Part shown: positions 59,474-64,000 of the stretch, in pieces | How positions within the stretch are numbered: position 1 is the stretch's first letter | Layout of the letters: each line of letters starts with the position of its first letter | Source of the DNA: Sphingomonas sp. 3P27F8 | GTDB lineage: Bacteria > Pseudomonadota > Alphaproteobacteria > Sphingomonadales > Sphingomonadaceae | Direction: 5' to 3' | DNA: 64,000 nucleotides | Assembly (NCBI RefSeq): GCF_005502745.1 | Contig: NZ_SCNL01000009.1 | Coordinates: forward strand, 62,001-126,000 | Notes under the pieces: generated by a model | Databases searched by the model: none | Seen by the model: only the letters and a program-made list of their open reading frames with translations | What the model was told of the DNA's origin: nothing | Position numbers and translations under genes: made by a program

Positions 59474-60387
59474 GCCGCATCCTCCAGCGCGGCATCGCCG
59501 ACAATGCGGACAAACGCCTCATGAAGGCCTGGCCGCTCGATCGACAGGCCCGAAATGCCATGCCCGGTATCGATCAGTCGCCGGAGCAACCCCTCGATCC
59601 CCTCGCGTGGCAGTTCGAAGCGCCACCCGGCTCCGGTCGGCACGGCATCCGCCGGTAGCAGCGCGCGGATCGTGCCATCGGGGAAGTGCGGGGTGTAGAG
59701 CACCTGCTGCGGCAACAGACCGCGCGCCTCCTCCACCGTTCCCTCGAACCGCCGCCGGCCGCCGGCGATAATCGCCAGCCGGTCGCACAAACGCTGCGCA
59801 TGAGCCATCACATGCGTGGAAAACAGGATCGTCGCGCCGCGATCGCGCTCCCCCAGGATCAGCGCCTCCAGCCGCTCCTGATTGACCGGATCGAGGCCGG
59901 AGAAGGGCTCATCCAGCACCAGCAGCTTCGGTCGATGCACGACCGAGCCCAACAACTGAACAAGCTGCGCCATGCCCTTGGAAAGTTTTCTGATTTTCTG
60001 GTCCGTCGCTTGGCCAAGGCCGTTCGCCTCCAGCAGTTCGCCCGCGCGCCGGCGCCCCTCCGCCCACGGCAGGCCACGCAGCGCGCCCATGAAGGCAATA
60101 GCATCACGCGCCTTCATTGCGGGGTAGAGGCCGCGCTCCTCCGGCAGGTAGCCGACCAGATCGCTCGCATCGCGCGGGTGGCTGAAGCCAAGCAGGGCCC
60201 GGCTGCCCTCGTCCGGCTCGATAATGCCGAGCAATGTGCGCAACGTCGTGGTTTTGCCGGCGCCGTTTGGCCCGAGCACCCCGTAGATCATGCCCTTCGG
60301 TACGACCAGATCGACACCGTCGACCACCCGGCGCCCGCCGAAACGCTTGACCAGACCGCTTGCGGTGATCGCTGGATTGTCGCTCAT
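59470..60387 (-). CDS. ABC transporter ATP-binding protein (NatA-like)
   Basis: A 305-residue ATPase. It has Walker A GPNGAGKTTTLRTLLG, the Q-loop near VGYLPEERGLYP (typical of the NatA/DUF4162 group), signature LSKGMAQLVQLL (LSKGM variant), Walker B LLVLDEPFSGLDPVN, switch His in FSTHVMAHA, and a C-terminal DUF4162-like domain. It powers the permease encoded directly downstream. The gene is divergent from queG, 29 bp apart. Confidence 0.93.
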   Translation of the reverse strand: MSDNPAITASGLVKRFGGRRVVDGVDLVVPKGMIYGVLGPNGAGKTTTLRTLLGIIEPDEGSRALLGFSHPRDASDLVGYLPEERGLYPAMKARDAIAFMGALRGLPWAEGRRRAGELLEANGLGQATDQKIRKLSKGMAQLVQLLGSVVHRPKLLVLDEPFSGLDPVNQERLEALILGERDRGATILFSTHVMAHAQRLCDRLAIIAGGRRRFEGTVEEARGLLPQQVLYTPHFPDGTIRALLPADAVPTGAGWRFELPREGIEGLLRRLIDTGHGISGLSIERPGLHEAFVRIVGDAALEDAA

Positions 60388-60416
60388 GCCGTCCCCGTTT
60401 GTGGTAGCGATAGCCG

Positions 60417-61466
60417 GTGGAAGTAAACAAGTCTCTCGAATCCCGCCTCAAGAGGAAGGCAGCGGAACTGGGGTTCGCCGCATGCGGCATCGCCAGCGCG
60501 GATGCCGCGCCACGCGCCGCCGAGCGGCTGCGCGCGTGGCTGGCGGCGGGCGCGCACGGCGACATGCTGTGGATGGAGGCACGCGCCCATCACCGCGAAA
60601 GCCCCGCTGGCCTGTGGCCGGACGCACGAAGCGTGATCGCGCTCGGCATGAGCTACGCCCCGCGCGACGATCCGATGCGGCTTGCGGATGAGCCCACACG
60701 CGGGCGCATCTCGGTCTATGCGCAGGGGCAGGATTACCATGACGTCGTGAAGAAAGCGCTGAAAGCCCTTGCCCGCTGGCTGGTGGCCGAGGGTGGCGGA
60801 GACCTGAAAGTGTTCGTGGATACCGCGCCCGTCATGGAAAAGCCGCTGGCGGAGGCGGCAGGGCTTGGATGGCAGGGCAAGCATACGAATCTTGTCAGCC
60901 GCTCGGAGGGAAGCTGGCTGTTCCTCGGCGCGATCTACACCACGCTGGCGCTGGAGCCGGATGCGGCCGGGCAAGACACCTGCGGCTCGTGCGATGCCTG
61001 CCAGCGCGCCTGCCCTACGGACGCCTTTCCGGCGCCCTATCGCCTGGATGCGCGGCGCTGCATCTCCTATCTCACGATCGAGCATGCGGGGCCGATCCCG
61101 GAAGAGTTCCGCGCCGCGATCGGCAACCACATATACGGCTGCGACGATTGCCTCGCGGCGTGCCCGTGGAACAAGTTTGCCGCGGCGGCACGCGCCAACA
61201 TGGCCTTTGCCCCGCGCGCCGAACTTACGGCACCCTATCTCGACGAATTGCTGGGGCTGGACGACGCCGGCTTCCGGCAGGTTTTCGCCGGCTCCCCCAT
61301 CAAGCGGATCGGTCGTGACCGGATGGTGCGGAACTGCCTGATCGCGGCTGGCAACAGCGGGGATGCCACGTTGATTGCGGCAGTCGCGCCGTTGCTCGAC
61401 GATGCGAACGATGTGGTGCAGGACGCGGCACGCTGGGCAATGGCCCGGCTTACGCCGCCTTCCTGA
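60417..61466 (+). CDS. queG: epoxyqueuosine reductase QueG
   Basis: A 349-residue cobalamin and iron-sulfur enzyme for the last step of queuosine synthesis in tRNA. The two [4Fe-4S] ligand sets are [15 protein letters not shown] and [13 protein letters not shown]; the N-terminal substrate domain has GHMLW-like [15 protein letters not shown] and ALGMSYAP. The start is GTG at 60417. The stop lies 17 bp inside the convergent hemA gene. Confidence 0.95.
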   Translation: MEVNKSLESRLKRKAAELGFAACGIASADAAPRAAERLRAWLAAGAHGDMLWMEARAHHRESPAGLWPDARSVIALGMSYAPRDDPMRLADEPTRGRISVYAQGQDYHDVVKKALKALARWLVAEGGGDLKVFVDTAPVMEKPLAEAAGLGWQGKHTNLVSRSEGSWLFLGAIYTTLALEPDAAGQDTCGSCDACQRACPTDAFPAPYRLDARRCISYLTIEHAGPIPEEFRAAIGNHIYGCDDCLAACPWNKFAAAARANMAFAPRAELTAPYLDELLGLDDAGFRQVFAGSPIKRIGRDRMVRNCLIAAGNSGDATLIAAVAPLLDDANDVVQDAARWAMARLTPPS

Positions 61467-62694
61467 TCTCCAGCCGGTCCCAGATCTCGGTCAACGCCTG
61501 CGTGAGATCACGCATCATCGCCTCGTCATGCGCCGGGCCGGGCGTGAAGCGCAACCGCTCCGTGCCGCGCGGCACGGTGGGATAGTTGATCGGCTGGACG
61601 TAGATGCCATATTCAGCAAGCAGGATATCGCTGATCTTCTTCGCCTTCACCGGATCGCCGACCATCAGCGGCACGATGTGCGTTTCCCCGATCATCACCG
61701 GCAGCCCGGCATCCGCGAACATGGCCTTCAACGTCTTCGCCGCCGCCTGCTGCGCGTCACGCTCGGCGGTCGATTGCTTCAGATGGCGCACGCTCGCCAG
61801 CACGCCCGCGACGAGCACCGGGGACAGCGACGTCGTGAAGATGAACCCAGGCGCATAGGAACGGATCACGTCGATGATGACCTTGTCGGCCGCGATGTAG
61901 CCGCCCATCACGCCGAACGCCTTGCCAAGCGTTCCCTCGATGATCGTCAGCCGCCGCGCGACATCGTCCCGCTCGGAAATGCCGCCGCCGCGCGCGCCGT
62001 ACATGCCGACCGCGTGGACCTCATCGAGATAGGTCAGCGCATTATATTTGTCGGCAAGGTCGCAGATCGCCGCGATCGGCGCGACATCGCCCTCCATCGA
62101 ATAGACGCTCTCGAAAGCGATCAGCTTCGGCAGCGAGGGGTCGGCCGCCGCCAGCAACTCCTCAAGATGCGTCAGATCGTTGTGGCGGAAGACGTGCTTC
62201 TCGCATCCGGCATTGCGAATGCCAGCAATCATCGAGGCGTGGTTCAATTCGTCGGAAAAGATGATGCATCCCGGCAACACCTTCGCCACCGTCGCCAGCG
62301 TCGCCTCGTTGGAGACATAGCCGGACGTGAACAGCAGCGCGCCTTCCTTGCCGTGCAGATCGGCAAGCTCGCCCTCAAGGTCCACGTGGTAGTGTGTGTT
62401 GCCGCCGATGTTGCGCGTTCCGCCGGAGCCGGCGCCGACGTCATGGAGCGCCTCCTCCATCGCCGCGATAACCTTCGGGTGTTGGCCCATCGCGAGATAA
62501 TCATTCGAGCACCACACGGTGATCGGCTTCGGGCCGTTATGGCCGGCGAAGCACCGCGCATTGGGATAGGCCCCCTTGTTGCGCAGAATATCGATGAACA
62601 CGCGATATCGGCCTTCGGCATGGAGCCGGTCGATCGCCTGGTTGAACACGCGTCCGTAATCCACCGGGCGCGCATCGTTATGGTCGATGCTCAT
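61450..62694 (-). CDS. hemA: 5-aminolevulinate synthase
   Basis: A 414-residue PLP enzyme condensing glycine and succinyl-CoA to 5-aminolevulinate, the C4 route of haem synthesis found in alphaproteobacteria. Conserved blocks are [53 protein letters not shown] and the PLP lysine in [16 protein letters not shown] (K about 248). Its 3' end overlaps the convergent queG by 17 bp. Weak SD. Confidence 0.97.
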   Translation of the reverse strand: MSIDHNDARPVDYGRVFNQAIDRLHAEGRYRVFIDILRNKGAYPNARCFAGHNGPKPITVWCSNDYLAMGQHPKVIAAMEEALHDVGAGSGGTRNIGGNTHYHVDLEGELADLHGKEGALLFTSGYVSNEATLATVAKVLPGCIIFSDELNHASMIAGIRNAGCEKHVFRHNDLTHLEELLAAADPSLPKLIAFESVYSMEGDVAPIAAICDLADKYNALTYLDEVHAVGMYGARGGGISERDDVARRLTIIEGTLGKAFGVMGGYIAADKVIIDVIRSYAPGFIFTTSLSPVLVAGVLASVRHLKQSTAERDAQQAAAKTLKAMFADAGLPVMIGETHIVPLMVGDPVKAKKISDILLAEYGIYVQPINYPTVPRGTERLRFTPGPAHDEAMMRDLTQALTEIWDRLEIRKAA

Positions 62695-62742
62695 GGCGGG
62701 CTCGCTTACTGCGATGTACGCAGCGGCGCCAGCGGAAAACGG

Positions 62743-64000
62743 TCAGAGCGTAACGATCTGCCACGGGTGTTGCGCGCGTACATCTAGGCGGCACAGGCCG
62801 GAGATGCCATGGACGCGAGCATAGAATTGCACGCGGCGCTCGTAATCGGGATCGAGCGGCCGGTCGAACTTCCAGTCGATCGGAGTGAAGGTCGCCCAGC
62901 CGTTGATCGTCGGCAACCGCCAGTGCTCCGCCAGCAGCATCGCATCCACGTTGTGCGCAAGTTGCGCATGCTTTTCCGGCGAGCGGAAGATCGGCTCGCC
63001 GATGCGCGCCGCGACGACATAGAAGCTTCGGCATGCCGGCGGCGGAGCGGGAATTGCCCACAAGGCGGCGCGCTGCGCGGGCGCATCGAGCGCGGCTGCG
63101 GCCGGATCCAGGTTGATCTGCTCCGCCACGAGGAGAAATACGACCACACCGGCCCGCCACGGATGCGCCGCCGAAAGCGCGGCGAGCCGATGCCGCCATA
63201 CCGCCGCGACCAGCAGCAGCACCGGCAGGATCAGGAAAAGCTGGAAGCGCAGCACAACGCGAAGGCCGGAGGCGCCCGGGACCAGATAGAATATCAGGCC
63301 CCAGGGCGAAAGCAGCCAGAACTGAAGCGTCAGCGCCCAGGCCACGACCAACGTCAACGCATAGGTGCGCAGCAGCGGTGGAAACGAGCCGCTGCCGCGC
63401 AACACGCGCCATGCGGCCATGATCGTGAGCGCGAACAGTAACAGCGGAAAGCCGGTGCTGTGCTCACCACCGACGACGCGAGCAGGCAGCCCCGGATCGC
63501 CCGGCGCAAAATGGCCGATCAGCGCCTCCAGCCCACGCCAGATCCACCCCCACATCAGATTGTGCGGCCCGACATTCACCATGTCGACCAGCGGCGTCAC
63601 GAGATAACCTGCCATCGCTGCGTAGTGGTGCTCCCCCGTCTCCCGCGCCTTCGGCAGATAGGTGAGGAGAAACGGCAGTGCCGCTGCAATGAATACGACG
63701 GCGCCGGTTATGATCGGCGCGACATGACGGCGCAACGCCGCGATCGCGGGGCCGGGCAGCACACGCCGACGCTGCACCAGCCAGCATGCCGTGAACAGGC
63801 AGCCGAACCACAACGTGAACCATGCCATGTAGTAAGCAGTGAGCAGCCACAGCGCGATGGTCAGCGCCAGCGCCCCCGCCAGCGCGATCGCCCTACCCCG
63901 CGACCCGCGAGCCGAGGCGCGCGCCGTCACGATGGCGAGCGCGAACACCAGCGGCACCAGCGCCACTGTCTGAAGCTGTGCGTGGACCGCCTGCACGGCC
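62743..64000 (-). CDS. multi-spanning membrane protein, GT-C/YfhO-like (5' end outside window)
   Basis: At least 419 residues; the frame is open to the window edge, so the N-terminus is missing. There are eight or nine hydrophobic segments (AIALAGALALTIALWLLTAY, VAPIITGAVVFIAAALPFLL, LTLVVAWALTLQFWLLSPWG, LILPVLLLVAAVW) and a soluble C-terminal part of about 110 residues with HWRLPTINGWATFTPIDW. The layout is that of GT-C type or YfhO-like membrane glycosyltransferases, but no catalytic motif can be checked here. It ends 48 bp from the hemA start. Confidence 0.65.
   Translation of the reverse strand, partial: AVQAVHAQLQTVALVPLVFALAIVTARASARGSRGRAIALAGALALTIALWLLTAYYMAWFTLWFGCLFTACWLVQRRRVLPGPAIAALRRHVAPIITGAVVFIAAALPFLLTYLPKARETGEHHYAAMAGYLVTPLVDMVNVGPHNLMWGWIWRGLEALIGHFAPGDPGLPARVVGGEHSTGFPLLLFALTIMAAWRVLRGSGSFPPLLRTYALTLVVAWALTLQFWLLSPWGLIFYLVPGASGLRVVLRFQLFLILPVLLLVAAVWRHRLAALSAAHPWRAGVVVFLLVAEQINLDPAAAALDAPAQRAALWAIPAPPPACRSFYVVAARIGEPIFRSPEKHAQLAHNVDAMLLAEHWRLPTINGWATFTPIDWKFDRPLDPDYERRVQFYARVHGISGLCRLDVRAQHPWQIVTL

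Overview
The window reads as a chromosomal segment of a high-GC alphaproteobacterium of the Sphingomonadaceae (Sphingomonas / Rhizorhabdus type). The evidence is the 5-aminolevulinate synthase form of hemA, a permuted two-piece tmRNA gene with a sphingomonad-like tag, a yebC-ruvC-ruvA-ruvB order, a CYP153 alkane hydroxylase, and a large set of Rieske oxygenases, spinster-type MFS proteins and CoA-pathway genes. No insertion sequence, integrase, CRISPR array, rRNA or tRNA gene was seen.

Region 1 (1-33.3 kb) is an accessory catabolic island of many short operons facing both ways. It encodes three Rieske ring-hydroxylating oxygenase alpha subunits, a Rieske ferredoxin and a [2Fe-2S] ferredoxin, an acyl-CoA synthetase, two acyl-CoA dehydrogenases of different type, two enoyl-CoA hydratases, a thiolase-fold enzyme paired with a DUF35 protein, a 2-oxo acid dehydrogenase split into E1 alpha, E1 beta, a bare E2 core and a free-standing lipoyl protein, four classical SDRs (two without the usual catalytic residues), two CurA-like NADP oxidoreductases, a ThuA-like protein, VOC proteins, a sugar-isomerase-like TIM barrel and a spinster-family transporter. 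The set fits uptake, CoA activation, ring hydroxylation and CoA-dependent carbon-carbon cleavage of a hydrophobic carboxylate (terpenoid- or steroid-like). The substrate is not identifiable from sequence. The end of the island (26.9-33.3 kb) holds an antiporter, a TetR regulator facing an Lcp/MpaB-type DUF2236 haem oxygenase, and an aldehyde/alcohol dehydrogenase pair, each with a clear palindromic operator candidate.

Region 2 (33.3-47 kb) starts with the divergent pair ssrA (tmRNA, minus strand, tag ANDNEALAIAA) and an Rrf2 regulator. It continues with mscL, the lemA-TPM-TPM-NUDIX operon, an NDUFS4-like complex I subunit, hrpB, adenosine kinase, an EI24 membrane protein with a small lipoprotein, a PhzF protein, a CDF metal exporter, pdxH, yebC and ruvC. 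A glycine-zipper surface protein lies on the opposite strand between ruvC and ruvA.

Region 3 (47-64 kb) is core genome: ruvA, ruvB, a decayed gene remnant, ptsP (EI-Ntr), a RodZ-like HTH membrane protein, cpoB, tilS, ftsH with a strong terminator, then a CYP153 P450, a NatAB-type ABC exporter, queG, hemA and a multi-spanning membrane protein cut by the window edge. The genes at both window ends are incomplete.
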